Assembly (NCBI GenBank): GCA_016718505.1
Contig: JADKDE010000004.1
Span: forward strand, 310,001 to 374,000
Direction of reading: 5' to 3'
Source of the DNA: Saprospiraceae bacterium
Lineage (GTDB): Bacteria > Bacteroidota > Bacteroidia > Chitinophagales > Saprospiraceae
DNA: 64,000 nucleotides
Part shown: piece after piece, positions 1 through 9,785 of the stretch
Layout of the letters: every line of letters begins with the position of its first letter
Numbering within the stretch: the first letter of the stretch is position 1
Translations under genes and position numbers: made by a program
The notes under the pieces: model-generated
What the model was told of the DNA's origin: nothing
Database searches by the model: none
What the model saw: only the letters and a program-made list of their open reading frames with translations

Positions 1-295
1 GAAAAGCCTGTACCCAAGCCAATACACCGCCTGTAAGATTCCTTACATTTTTGAAGCCATTTTGCTCGAATAAGGTTTTCGCCATTCCCGAGCGATTGCC
101 TGATCGACAGTGAAGCACTACTTCACTGTCTTTTTTGTCAGAATATGTCTCTATCCCTTGCATGATTTCTCCAAGTGGGATTAGGATTGCTCCTAAATTA
201 AATTCCTCATATTCATGTAGCTCCCTTACGTCTATAAATATGAAATCATCTCCATTATCGAGTTTTGCTTTAAGTTCCTGAACCGTAATATCCAT
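1..295 (-). CDS. Rhodanese-like domain protein (3' part beyond window edge)
   Basis: The reading frame starts at the ATG whose complement is at 293-295 and runs off the left edge, giving about 98 residues. The translation begins MDITVQELKAKLDNGDD and contains the rhodanese active-site loop CRSGNRSG, with the likely catalytic Cys at about residue 63, preceded by the family's IDVRE stretch near residue 21. Single-domain rhodaneses carry sulfur as a cysteine persulfide; the donor and acceptor here are unknown. No signal peptide is visible, so it is probably cytoplasmic. It lies just downstream of, and on the same strand as, the T9SS cargo gene, with only a few bases between them. Confidence 0.85.
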   Translation of the reverse strand, partial: MDITVQELKAKLDNGDDFIFIDVRELHEYEEFNLGAILIPLGEIMQGIETYSDKKDSEVVLHCRSGNRSGMAKTLFEQNGFKNVRNLTGGVLAWVQAF

Positions 296-297
296 CG

Positions 298-2490
298 CTA
301 TATTTTTGTGAATTTTTTATTACTAATATATGAAGGAGTAGTTACTTGTATTATGTAATTTCCAGATGGTAGTGATTGCGTGTTAATTTCATTTTCAGAC
401 CCATCTCTAGAAATCAACATTTCACCGAGAATATTATAAATTGCTATTTTTTTAATTTTGATGACATTGTCTAAGGTATTGATATACAGTGTATTAGAAA
501 CGGGATTCGGGTAAATGGCAATTTTATCGTTGGCTGTTATCAATGTTTCCTTCGTACCGATAGGCATAGGAAGTGCTGGACCAAATTGTGGTCTTATCAT
601 CAATGCACCATTAACGCCAGCGCTTGCTGATCCAAAGTTTTGCCATCCAGCTCCTGGATTGTAAAAGATTTGATTTACTGCATTTGGATTATTTCTATCG
701 TAGCCGATTGGAATGGCATAGTCTCTTGAAGTAGCGGTAATCTGCTGATAGGCTACGAAAAAAGTCTCCGGGATTGATTATCAAACTTATAGGTTTATTA
801 TCAGAATCGGTTAGTGCGTACAAAGTCATCCCCGATGAAGCATTGTTCGTATGAATTGGTTTTAGGATTTGGCTGGTGTATATGGGTGGACTTTCCAGAG
901 AATTTTGATGAATAAATAACCTAAATTCTTGTGCTGAAACATCTACAGCCATATTAGGTATCAAGATCTGTATTCCATTCAAAGTGTCGCTCACATTGGC
1001 AGTATATTTGACGGCCAACATGGACTGAAATTGAGAGTCACTATTTACGGCAAGTGCCAATTCAGCAGCACCATCATCGTAGGCGTAGTAATTTTTCATG
1101 AGAAAATCTTTAGAAACACTGTTGTTATCAAAATACTCCGTGAATCCTCCGATGGTTTCTATATTTTGTGTGTAACTATAATTACTCCTGAGGCTGATTT
1201 CATTTATAGGAGCCGAAGCCAAAGCATTTTCAAGATTAGAAATGATGGCCATTGTTTCTAATTTGTTCGTAAAATTATGATAGCCTGTGTCCAAATCTCT
1301 TTGATTTTGGGGAACCACGGGTGGAACTTCAAGCAGGGTTCTAGGATTCAAGAGAATATTGCCAGATCTACTTTCTATCATGCTGTGGACGCTATTTTCA
1401 GCCTTTAATAGTTCGTTATAATTGTTGCTGATGCGGATTTTAATCGAGTCCGTCAACTCTTTTGCTACATTCCCTTTCAATTGTTTGAATGGCATTGACT
1501 GATAAAGCTTCAAAGGAGAGCTTGGGAGTTCACCAAATGCCAAATCTGGTACCTTACCACTGACAGCTGTCGATTTTGCTAATCTAACATGATCCAAATG
1601 CCAGAGTCCAAGCATTCCTTCTCTTGAGCAGTAATTTTTAAAACGGAATCTAAACCCCTGATGCCTTATATTTTCTGGAATAAAGAACCGATAAAAGGAA
1701 AATAGCGGGGAATTTTTAACAGAATATGTTTGAGTGATCCCTTGGATTTTGCCGAGCTTTACCCAAATTCCGTTAGCGTTTAACGCTTCAATCACAAAAC
1801 TGTCCCTGACGTATGGTTGTAACCCATAACCTTTGGGCTGTAAAAAAACGATAAAAACAAACTATCACTTCCTTGGTTGCTAAGATCGATAAAGCTTGAG
1901 GTCAAAATATCACTAAGACCGTGCCCGCCGCCATATGGTTTTCCATTTTCATTGATCCCATCAAATGTCGCTACACCTAGAGAAGGTGGATTTACTGCCA
2001 TTCCATAATTCACAAAAACAAAACCATCCGTCCAATTGGTCGAATCAATTTTATTTTGAACAAAATCATCAAAAAAGGGCAAGGACAGGAGAGGTCTAGC
2101 TATCAAAAAAACTTTCCCCAAAGTCTCAACACCTAGCGAATCTACTATCTTAAAACAAATGGTGTCTTTGGCAAGGGAAGAACTAGGAAGTGCAAATATT
2201 TCCAACCTATTAGAATTCACTGAAGCTGTGAAATGCTTCTCTACATCACAATCAATCAGTTGGATTACTTTAAATTTAGGGAAAAGTTGCAAGGTATCAA
2301 CTTCAATCTTTCCGCTGGTATTCGTCGCTAGGTCTAACTTGAATATTAACTCACTTCGAGATTCTAGGTTTCGGTCAATCTTTTCAATTGCTGGGTTGGT
2401 TTTCAACGCCATGAAAGTAAAAGGCGACTGAGCCTTAATGCCTGAAACTACAAAAAGCAAGACAATAATATATATTTTGTTCATATTCAT
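298..2490 (-). CDS. Secreted protein with T9SS C-terminal sorting domain, two frameshifts
   Basis: Three adjacent minus-strand frames join into one protein of roughly 730 residues. The first (1792-2490) starts with a signal peptide ending near SGIKAQ. The second (about 695-1840) carries a middle region of unknown fold. The third (298 to about 760) ends in a T9SS type A sorting domain with the motif YPNPVSNTLYI. The frame changes near 1840 beside a run of seven A, and near 760 beside a run of six A. Reading across each junction gives sensible protein (QPKGYGLQPY at the first), so single-base errors are likely. T9SS cargo is exported across the outer membrane and either released or surface-anchored. 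The function of the mature part is not recognised. Confidence 0.7.
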
Positions 2491-2536
2491 TCTATTTATC
2501 GATTGGCATTTATTCTGAAATTACCAGATTAAACTG

Positions 2537-2544
2537 CAAAATTA
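2537..2544 (-). promoter_or_regulatory. Candidate Bacteroidota -7 box for the T9SS cargo gene
   Basis: On the minus strand this reads TAATTTTG, matching the TAnnTTTG element, about 47 bases upstream of the ATG at 2490. I see no well-spaced -33 TTTG. Confidence 0.35.
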
Positions 2545-2635
2545 CCATTTTTTATCAATCAAAACGCTTGTAGCCCAATTTGTATTTCAAAAATGACTAA
2601 TTATTTTTTTTAATATATGTTTATTATTTTTTTCA

Positions 2636-2643
2636 TACCTTCG
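2636..2643 (+). promoter_or_regulatory. Candidate -7 box for the Oar-like TonB receptor
   Basis: TACCTTCG, one base from TAnnTTTG, lies about 100 bases upstream of the ATG at 2741. This leaves a long AT-rich leader. Confidence 0.35.
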
Positions 2644-2740
2644 CACCGCAAAATAATAGGCAAACTTTCGGTAAGTAGGGTGATTATTTAATTTTTATAT
2701 CTATAATATAATTTATAATTTTTTAATCTAAATCCTTTTT

Positions 2741-5700
2741 ATGAAAAAAATTCTATTGTTTTGCTTGTTGATTTTTGCATGGATTTCAACCAACGCTCAA
2801 GTCACTACCTCCAGTCTTTCTGGACAAATTTCTGATGATCAAAGCGGCCAACTCCTAGGAGCAGTCGTTATCGCTACACACACACCTTCTGGTACCGAAT
2901 ACGCCACCACCACCTTAGAAAATGGAAGATTTACCATTCCTGATATGAGGGTAGGGGGCCCATACACGATCGAAGTTTCTTATGTCGGATTTAAGAGTCA
3001 AAAACTCGAAAATGTATTTCTTGATCTAGGAAAAAGGAAAAATGTAGATTTTAAATTGTTGGCAGAATCTCAGACCTTGGATGAAGTGGTAATAAGTGCC
3101 AATCAGGGCGGGATATTTGATAAGCACAAGACAGGTGCAGCCACCAATATTAATCGCGAACAAATCTCAGAATTGCCAACTTTGTCTAGATCCGCTTCGG
3201 ATTATACCAGACTAAACCCAATGTCTGCTGAAGGTGGTTCTTTTGGAGGTAGAAACGACCAATTCAATAATTACAGCGTAAATGGTACTGTATTTAATAA
3301 TCCTTTTGGTTTGGATGCAGCAACGCCAGGAGGTCAAACGGATGCACAGCCTATTTCATTGGATGCTATTGATCAAATTCAAGTTTCCATAGCCCCTTAT
3401 GATGTATTACAATCAGGTTTTACGGGTGCTGCGGTCAATGCTGTTACTAAATCTGGAACAAATAAATTCGAAGGAACCGTTTTTGGTTTCTTTAATAATT
3501 CTGATTTGACTGGTGGTAAAGTAAAACAAACTTCTGTGAATAAAGGAGATTTGACAAATACACAATATGGTTTTGCGTTGGGTGGCCCGATTATCAAGGA
3601 TAAGGCTTTCTTTTTTGCCAATTTAGAGCTTCAGAATAGAAAAGATTTGGGATCTTATTTCTTGCCGAATTCGGGTACTACGGGCAGCAATATCTCAAGG
3701 GTATTAGAATCTGATTTGATACTTGTTTCAAAGTTATTGAAGGACAATTTTGGATATGAAACAGGAGCTTACAAGGATTTTTACCACAAGTCTAATAATA
3801 TGAAGGGTATTTTGAGATTGGATTTCAATATTGCCAAAAACCATAAATTATCGGCTTCATACAATTTCTTAGATGCATTCAAGGACAAGCCAGCCCACCC
3901 ATCGGCTATCGGTGCTAGAGGACCCTCTTTACAGACGCTCCAATTTCAAAATTCTGGATATAGGATAAATAACAAATTGCACTCAGGGATCGTAGAGTTA
4001 AAATCAGTTTTCGGCAGCCGCTATTCCAACAAATTGCAAGCAACATATACAGCTTTCAGAGATTCAAGAGATCCATTTTCTGCTCCATTCCCTGTGTTGA
4101 ATATTGGTAAAGGTGGTTCAAGGTATATCATCGCTGGGCACGAACCATTTTCTATTCACAATGTCCTTGATCAGGACGTAATAACAATTCAAGATAATTT
4201 CAACATTTACTACAAAAATCACGCATTTACCATCGGTGGAGCCTTTGAAAAATTCATGTTCAATAACTCATTCAATCTTACTGGATATGGTGGAAGAGTC
4301 TTTGGTGGAGACGTGTCAATTGATACGATTGATAGACTTATAAAATCACCCGAATTTATCCAAGAGGTAGCCAATGCAAGAGCAACTTTCGACAAAAATA
4401 ACGCCAATAATTCTTGGGCATTGGCAGAGACGAATATTGGACAAATATCGGGCTTCGTGCAAGATGAAATTAGCGTGAATACAAAACTTACGCTTACTCT
4501 TGGTCTGAGAATCGATGTTCCTCAGTATTTCGATACCAAAACTAAAATAGAAGAGAATATAGCAAGAAATGGTGGTCTAGTAAGCAATGGAGGTGTTTAT
4601 GCGCCAGATGTAACATACTATGATAAAGACGGAAAAGCAGTAAAATTTGACCACACAGTTTTGCCTAAGCAAAAAGCACTTTTCAACCCAAGATTGGGCT
4701 TTAACTATGAATACAGTGAAGATCTACAGATTAGAGGAGGAACTGGTTTGTTTACTGGTAGATTGCCTTTCGTATGGGTTGGTAATCAAGTAGCTAATCC
4801 TGCATTTTACTTTTATTGTGTAACAGCCCCTGACTTCAAATTACCTCAAGTTTGGAGAACCAATTTGGGTATTGATAAGAAATTTGGATCTGGATGGACT
4901 ACAACTGTTGACCTTCTATACACCAAGGACATCAATGCACAAATGACCCGTAACTACGGATTAATCAAGCCAACTGGTACCTTGGTAGGACCTGGAGCTA
5001 GGCCAATCTATCTGAGTTCAGATCGAGCGCAAGGGCCATTTGGAGGCGCAACCAATGCTTATGTTTTCACCAACACAAATATTGGGTATTCTTTTAATGC
5101 CTCATTTCAAGTACAAAAATCATGGAAAGACATGACTTTCATGATGGCTTATAATTACCTCGACGCAAAAGATGCTGCTTCAATCGATGCAGAAATTTCA
5201 TCAGATGCTTATGATAGAAACCCAGCAAATGTAAATAACACAAATGTTGAAGTTTTACAGCCTTCACTTTATGGCAATAAGCACAGAGTTATTGGTGCAT
5301 TCTCTAAGAAATTTACTTATGCTGAAGATAGAATGGCAACAACAATCAGCTTATTCACAGAATACGCCCAAGGAGGAAGATACAGCTTTACCTATGCAGG
5401 GGATATTAATAATGACGGATCTGGTTTGAATGACCTGATTTATATTCCGACTGATGGCGAAATCGATCAAATGAAATTTTCAGGAGTGGAATCTGAGCAA
5501 AAAGCTGCATTCAAAGCTTATATCCAACAAGATAAATATTTGTCTTCGAACAGAGGAAAATTTGCTGAAAAGTATGCCTCATTGTCTCCTTGGTTTAACC
5601 ATTGGGATTTGAGAATTTTGCAAGATTACAAATTGACCAATGGCAATAAAATTCAGTTTTCTATTGATATTTTGAACGTTGGAAATTTGCTGAATTCTTC

Positions 5701-5878
5701 TTGGGGAGTCAGACAGTATGCTACTTATACAGGGTTGGTTCAGCCTATTGCTGTGACTACAACACCAGGTGCAGCTCCGACTTATACTTTTGATTTATCT
5801 CAAAAAAATACTTATTTTGACGACTTCAATTTGCCTAGTAGATGGCAATTGCAATTTGGATTGAGATATTCTTTCTAA
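2741..5878 (+). CDS. TonB-dependent receptor, Oar-like, with carboxypeptidase-like N-terminal domain
   Basis: The 1045-residue outer-membrane protein has a signal peptide (to about residue 20), a carboxypeptidase regulatory-like beta-sandwich (about 25-110), a plug region with the segment LDEVVISANQ (about 113-122), and a long beta-barrel ending in the terminal aromatic signature RYSF. The plug stretch SVNGTVFNNPFGLD and the overall length fit the Oar-like receptors common in Bacteroidota. Such receptors import ligands using TonB energy or act in surface assembly; the substrate cannot be deduced. It is monocistronic, with its own candidate promoter and a strong terminator. No SusD-like partner follows, which argues against a SusCD glycan pair. 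Confidence 0.88.
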   Translation: MKKILLFCLLIFAWISTNAQVTTSSLSGQISDDQSGQLLGAVVIATHTPSGTEYATTTLENGRFTIPDMRVGGPYTIEVSYVGFKSQKLENVFLDLGKRKNVDFKLLAESQTLDEVVISANQGGIFDKHKTGAATNINREQISELPTLSRSASDYTRLNPMSAEGGSFGGRNDQFNNYSVNGTVFNNPFGLDAATPGGQTDAQPISLDAIDQIQVSIAPYDVLQSGFTGAAVNAVTKSGTNKFEGTVFGFFNNSDLTGGKVKQTSVNKGDLTNTQYGFALGGPIIKDKAFFFANLELQNRKDLGSYFLPNSGTTGSNISRVLESDLILVSKLLKDNFGYETGAYKDFYHKSNNMKGILRLDFNIAKNHKLSASYNFLDAFKDKPAHPSAIGARGPSLQTLQFQNSGYRINNKLHSGIVELKSVFGSRYSNKLQATYTAFRDSRDPFSAPFPVLNIGKGGSRYIIAGHEPFSIHNVLDQDVITIQDNFNIYYKNHAFTIGGAFEKFMFNNSFNLTGYGGRVFGGDVSIDTIDRLIKSPEFIQEVANARATFDKNNANNSWALAETNIGQISGFVQDEISVNTKLTLTLGLRIDVPQYFDTKTKIEENIARNGGLVSNGGVYAPDVTYYDKDGKAVKFDHTVLPKQKALFNPRLGFNYEYSEDLQIRGGTGLFTGRLPFVWVGNQVANPAFYFYCVTAPDFKLPQVWRTNLGIDKKFGSGWTTTVDLLYTKDINAQMTRNYGLIKPTGTLVGPGARPIYLSSDRAQGPFGGATNAYVFTNTNIGYSFNASFQVQKSWKDMTFMMAYNYLDAKDAASIDAEISSDAYDRNPANVNNTNVEVLQPSLYGNKHRVIGAFSKKFTYAEDRMATTISLFTEYAQGGRYSFTYAGDINNDGSGLNDLIYIPTDGEIDQMKFSGVESEQKAAFKAYIQQDKYLSSNRGKFAEKYASLSPWFNHWDLRILQDYKLTNGNKIQFSIDILNVGNLLNSSWGVRQYATYTGLVQPIAVTTTPGAAPTYTFDLSQKNTYFDDFNLPSRWQLQFGLRYSF

Positions 5879-5898
5879 ATACTAGTAAAACCAGATAG

Positions 5899-5930
5899 AA
5901 AAAGGTCTTGGATTCGTCCAGGACCTTTTT
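5899..5930. terminator. Bidirectional rho-independent terminator with TTCG tetraloop
   Basis: A 14-bp stem (AAAAAGGTCTTGGA against TCCAGGACCTTTTT, one G:U pair) closes a TTCG loop. It has A-tract and T-tract flanks, so it can stop transcription from both the TonB receptor and the convergent lipoprotein gene. Confidence 0.88.
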
Positions 5931-5931
5931 A

Positions 5932-6261
5932 TTATTGTGGGCACCTAGCCAATCTCTTTTCTTCTGTTATTGATTTACGAAAAGTCACAGCTTCTTCGCT
6001 AATAATAAAACGCTCATTTTTCCCATTTTTGTCATAAATAGTATAAGCGGGGAGACCACAGCAGGTTGACGCCGTCATGCAGGTGTAATAAACAAATTTA
6101 CCATCCCTCTTTCCTGAAAATAAGGAAAATTCGCAGCCTTCGGATTTGCATTTACTTTTGAAATTAACAATCATTTTTAGAGTGGCCGAGCCTTCTTCTT
6201 TAATACATTCTTTTTTGCAGCCAATGGCGAAAAATAAAATAACAAATAATAAGTTTCTCAT
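5932..6261 (-). CDS. Small cysteine-rich lipoprotein, unknown function
   Basis: This 109-residue protein has a short hydrophobic signal and a lipobox-like end (FFAIGC, Cys at about 15), so it is probably a lipoprotein. The mature part contains seven further cysteines, including a vicinal pair in TCCGLP, suggesting disulfides or metal binding. I do not recognise a family. It ends convergently on the terminator after the TonB receptor. It may be transcribed divergently from gmhA, whose start is about 90 bases away. Confidence 0.65.
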   Translation of the reverse strand: MRNLLFVILFFAIGCKKECIKEEGSATLKMIVNFKSKCKSEGCEFSLFSGKRDGKFVYYTCMTASTCCGLPAYTIYDKNGKNERFIISEEAVTFRKSITEEKRLARCPQ

Positions 6262-6354
6262 ATATATGCTTAATTTTGATGGACGTATTGCATTAAAGAT
6301 AATACTTGTTGCAATTTCGTTGCCAAATTTTTAGGATAATTAAATCTTTAACAT

Positions 6355-6924
6355 ATGGATCAAATAAAACAAATCATCAAAGAGTCTATTGATGTGAAAG
6401 AAAGGTTATTAAATGACCCCATTCTTGTTGACAAAATCAGGATTTCAGTTGATTTGATGACAGCCACATTCAAGAATCATGGCTCATTGTGGTTTTGTGG
6501 AAATGGCGGTAGCGCAGCAGATGCACAGCACCTTGCAGCTGAATTTACAGGGAGGTTTTATAAAGATCGAGATCCACTAAGCGCAGAAGCTTTACACGTA
6601 AACACTTCATATCTTACAGCAGTCGGCAATGACTATTCTTTCGATTTGGTTTATTCAAGATTGCTTAAAGGTAAAGCTAGAAAAGGTGATTTGTTGGTGG
6701 CTATCTCTACATCAGGCAACTCGGCCAATATCATCGAATGTATAAAAACAGCAAAAACGATTGGAGTTCCAGTCATTGGATTTACGGGTGAAACTGGTGG
6801 GAAAATGGCTGATCTTTGTGATATTTTAATCAATATTCCATCAAAGGATACACCACGAATTCAAGAATCTCATATCTTAGTGGGGCATATCATGTGCTAC
6901 CTTGTTGAAGAAAATTTGTTTTAA
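6355..6924 (+). CDS. gmhA: Phosphoheptose isomerase (sedoheptulose 7-phosphate isomerase)
   Basis: This 189-residue SIS-domain enzyme converts sedoheptulose 7-phosphate to D-glycero-D-manno-heptose 7-phosphate, the first step of ADP-heptose synthesis for lipopolysaccharide or S-layer glycans. The family signature CGNGGSAADAQHLAAEFTGR lies at about residues 47-66, and the phosphate-binding ISTSGNS follows near 118. Length is normal. The downstream GT-C membrane protein starts two bases after its stop, so the two are probably co-transcribed, consistent with a cell-envelope glycan role. Other heptose genes are not in the window. Confidence 0.9.
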   Translation: MDQIKQIIKESIDVKERLLNDPILVDKIRISVDLMTATFKNHGSLWFCGNGGSAADAQHLAAEFTGRFYKDRDPLSAEALHVNTSYLTAVGNDYSFDLVYSRLLKGKARKGDLLVAISTSGNSANIIECIKTAKTIGVPVIGFTGETGGKMADLCDILINIPSKDTPRIQESHILVGHIMCYLVEENLF

Positions 6925-6925
6925 A

Positions 6926-8941
6926 ATGAAAAAGCAAAAGACTAATACTCCAAAGGCTGACATAAAAATCCAAGACAAATTAGTTTCGGATATCCCAATT
7001 CCAAATGGTCATTATCATTGGTACAAAAATATCAAAGACTGGTGGATTTATGCCAGTATTTTCGTTTTGTGCTTCTTAGTATATGGCAATACCTTGAATC
7101 ACCAATATGCCCTCGATGACGGCGTAGTTATACATCATAACGAGTACGTGTCCAAGGGTGTGAGCGGTATTCCTATGTTATTCAAGACCGACCAGATGCA
7201 GCCATTTTTGAAGCAAATGAACAGTGGAGACGCTATTGGTGGTGGGCGTTATCGACCTTTGCCAGGAATAACTTTCGCTATAGAACAGTCATTAATCGGT
7301 GTAGTACCCAATGGTGGGATTTATGATCCAAATTGCTGGGACGAAAATAAAAATGGTACAGGCGATGCTATAGAAGATGCCAATAAAGATGGTATGGCCA
7401 ATATCAATGATTGTTACAAGGGTGCTTTTCTAAGGCATTTTGACAATATTTTGATTTACATAGGATGCGTGTTTGCTATATTTTTGTTTTTTTCAAAATT
7501 TGTTTTTTATGAGAAAAAGGAGCTTGCAATCGGCCTCGCATTTATTTTTGCTCTACATCCCCTGCACAGCGAAATAGTTTCTAATATCAAAAGTAGGGAT
7601 GAGGCTTTGGCGCTCAGTTTCCTGATCATGACCATTTATTTTACCTTCCAATATTATTACAAACCCCATTGGAAATACTTGGTTTTTCTAGTAAGCAGTT
7701 TTTTATTGTCCTTTTTTGCCAAAGAATATGCAGTCAGTTTGTTGATCCTAATTCCAATGATTTTTTATATCCTGATACCAAACATGCAATGGCGTCGCAT
7801 AACCATACCCATGATTTTATTGGTTATAAGTACGGCATTTTATTTTGTCCTTAAGTCCTCCGTGAATCTGTCCAAAAGCAATATTAAAAATGCTGTAAAT
7901 TCATTTCCTGATATTTCATTTTTAGATGCTACGGCAACTAAGATTTATGTGTTGGGATTGTATTTGGTCAAGTGTATTTATCCTTATGAGTTAAGTGCTG
8001 ATTATTCGTTTAGGGCCATTTCATTTACTTCTTTTTCCGATCCCAAGGTTTGGATTTCAGGGATTATGTATGGACTTTTAGTACTTGCATTTTTTTATTT
8101 TTTACGAAAAAAATCTTTGATAGCATTTGCCATAGCATTCTTCGGGATTCACATCGCCATGGTTTCCAATTTTTTCTTTGACATCACCTTTGTGATGGCG
8201 GATAGAGTTGCGTTTTGTAGCTCTTTGGGCATTGCCCTATTGATCATCATTTTGTTGGATAAATTTTCTTTAAAAACTGCCAAATCAAGTGGCCAACAAG
8301 CACTCTATTTTGCAATTCCAGCGCTTTTGCTAGGATTGATATACCTTCCTAAAACCTATTCGAGAAACCAAGATTGGTATGATGGGAATACAGTGTTTAA
8401 AAAAGACGTAGAAACAGTCCCAAACAGCGTGATGGCATTGAACAATGCGGGAAAAGCCTATCTAGAAGAGAGTGAAAGCATTGGGATAACCCCAGCGTTG
8501 AGAAAAGAAAAGCTAGAGAAAGCATCTTCATTGCTCAAGCGTTCCATCGAAGTAAATCCAGGCAATGTCCTAGGTTATATAAATCTAGGTGCTTCGGAGT
8601 ACAAGTTAGAGCATTTTAATTATGCGGATTCTCTTTGGAGTTATGTCATAAAAGTTTATCCAAATCATCCTTCAGTCCATGGGATAAAAAATGCTATGGT
8701 GAATCGATATGTAAAGCAAGCACTCGATGCCGCACAGACAAAAGATTATGCTAAGTCAATCAGAATTTTGGATGAAGGTCTTGTAAAATTTCCCGAAAAT
8801 GCGGATTTGTACTACAATAAAGGCGGAGCTTTGTACAGTATAGGCGACCGCAAAGGAGCTTTAATGTATTGGCAAAAATGTTTGGCGTTGGATCCCAATC
8901 ACCCAGATGTTAGGAAAGGATTGAAAGCACTAGGGTTATAG
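6926..8941 (+). CDS. TMTC-like GT-C membrane protein with C-terminal TPR repeats
   Basis: Starting at the ATG at 6926 (an in-frame start at 6902 would overlap gmhA), the protein has about 671 residues. It has a hydrophobic helix near residues 38-57, a large extracytoplasmic loop, eight or more further transmembrane helices to about residue 475, then TPR-like helical repeats with motifs such as NPGNVLGYINLG and DLYYNKGGALYSIGDRKGA. This is the layout of TMTC/DUF1736 proteins, in which a GT-C glycosyltransferase-like membrane part is followed by TPRs. Transfer of lipid-linked sugars is plausible but unproven. The first loop (about 135-160) carries two acidic DxNxDG-type stretches between cysteines that resemble a calcium-binding insertion. 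Confidence 0.8.
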   Translation: MKKQKTNTPKADIKIQDKLVSDIPIPNGHYHWYKNIKDWWIYASIFVLCFLVYGNTLNHQYALDDGVVIHHNEYVSKGVSGIPMLFKTDQMQPFLKQMNSGDAIGGGRYRPLPGITFAIEQSLIGVVPNGGIYDPNCWDENKNGTGDAIEDANKDGMANINDCYKGAFLRHFDNILIYIGCVFAIFLFFSKFVFYEKKELAIGLAFIFALHPLHSEIVSNIKSRDEALALSFLIMTIYFTFQYYYKPHWKYLVFLVSSFLLSFFAKEYAVSLLILIPMIFYILIPNMQWRRITIPMILLVISTAFYFVLKSSVNLSKSNIKNAVNSFPDISFLDATATKIYVLGLYLVKCIYPYELSADYSFRAISFTSFSDPKVWISGIMYGLLVLAFFYFLRKKSLIAFAIAFFGIHIAMVSNFFFDITFVMADRVAFCSSLGIALLIIILLDKFSLKTAKSSGQQALYFAIPALLLGLIYLPKTYSRNQDWYDGNTVFKKDVETVPNSVMALNNAGKAYLEESESIGITPALRKEKLEKASSLLKRSIEVNPGNVLGYINLGASEYKLEHFNYADSLWSYVIKVYPNHPSVHGIKNAMVNRYVKQALDAAQTKDYAKSIRILDEGLVKFPENADLYYNKGGALYSIGDRKGALMYWQKCLALDPNHPDVRKGLKALGL

Positions 8942-8965
8942 AACTAGTAGATTTGCTTGGTGTTT

Positions 8966-9400
8966 TTAAATATTGCTCACGGCATTCCTGTCGCAAAGAA
9001 TATCTTTAAGTTCTTTTAAAAAGGCATATTCTTGTGGTCTGGCTTTTTTAAAGGCTTCTTTGGCTTGTAAGAATGTTCCCTCGTCAAGCGTAGGAATCGC
9101 ATTTACGATTTTGTTTTTCACGAAATGCACATCGTCATAAATCATGCCTCTGATCGATGGAATCTCATGCCAATCTCCTTCAATCGCATAAGCGTGCAGC
9201 AACTGGCCATCTGCCTGTTTTATTGGGTCAAGGTGTATTACCTTGCCTTGATCTATCATTCTATGCGGTTGGAAATGTTCTGAACCACCTTCTGGCAGCT
9301 CCCATTCGTTTTTCAAATCGTTTACCATGAAAACTTCAAGTCCTTTTTCCTTGAATCGGTATATGATTAATTTAACTTGATCTATAAAATCTGTTCCCAT
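8966..9400 (-). CDS. NUDIX-like protein lacking an obvious NUDIX box
   Basis: This 144-residue cytoplasmic protein starts MGTDFIDQVKLIIYRF, followed by FMVNDLKNEWELPEGGSEH, which resembles the first strands and glycine turn of NUDIX domains. The catalytic GX5EX7REUXEEXGU box is not visible, so it may be a non-hydrolytic NUDIX homologue. The family call is moderate. It is convergent with the GT-C gene and divergent from nuoA across a 385-base gap. Confidence 0.55.
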   Translation of the reverse strand: MGTDFIDQVKLIIYRFKEKGLEVFMVNDLKNEWELPEGGSEHFQPHRMIDQGKVIHLDPIKQADGQLLHAYAIEGDWHEIPSIRGMIYDDVHFVKNKIVNAIPTLDEGTFLQAKEAFKKARPQEYAFLKELKDILCDRNAVSNI

Positions 9401-9453
9401 AATTTCCTTGTCATTTACAGAGAAATGCTATTTTATTACGTCTCGAATAGAGA

Positions 9454-9461
9454 CAAAGCTA
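9454..9461 (-). promoter_or_regulatory. Candidate -7 box for the NUDIX-like gene
   Basis: The minus strand reads TAGCTTTG (TAnnTTTG), 54 bases upstream of the ATG at 9400. The adjacent GTCTC/GAGAC palindrome (9440-9454) could be an operator. Confidence 0.4.
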
Positions 9462-9761
9462 GTAAGAATTTTAATACGTTGTATATTTTTAATATTCTTT
9501 ATATATTTATTTTACAAATATGTGCTTTAATTGGGCTGTTTTAAAGTGTCCTAACCACAACCAAAGCCTTTTCTAAGTTGTTTAATAAACGTGGTTATTT
9601 TCATAAGATTGTTGAGTTAGTTTATTTTGTACCTTTTAATTTTTAGGGTATCTTTGACAAGATTAGAAATATTTTTAAAACAGATATTTTTTCATATCAC
9701 CGTTATATATAAAAGAAAACATTAATATCGTCAGATTTTTTTTCATTACGAAAATTTGATG

Positions 9762-9769
9762 TAAATTTG
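9762..9769 (+). promoter_or_regulatory. Candidate -7 box of the nuoA-E operon
   Basis: TAAATTTG matches TAnnTTTG and lies 16 bases before the nuoA ATG, giving a very short leader. No clear -33 TTTG is seen at the right distance. Confidence 0.5.
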
Positions 9770-9785
9770 CGTTCAAACATAAAGG

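Larger units (their letters stand above)
9401..9785. other. Divergent AT-rich intergenic region upstream of nuoA
   Basis: The gap contains candidate promoters in both directions (9454-9461 minus, 9762-9769 plus) and a small palindrome at 9440-9454 (GTCTC, five-base loop, GAGAC) touching the minus promoter. I see no gene or RNA in it. Confidence 0.5.

Noticed and set aside
2741..5878. SusC of a SusCD glycan-uptake pair
   Set aside because: No SusD-like lipoprotein follows, and the plug and length fit Oar-like receptors better.
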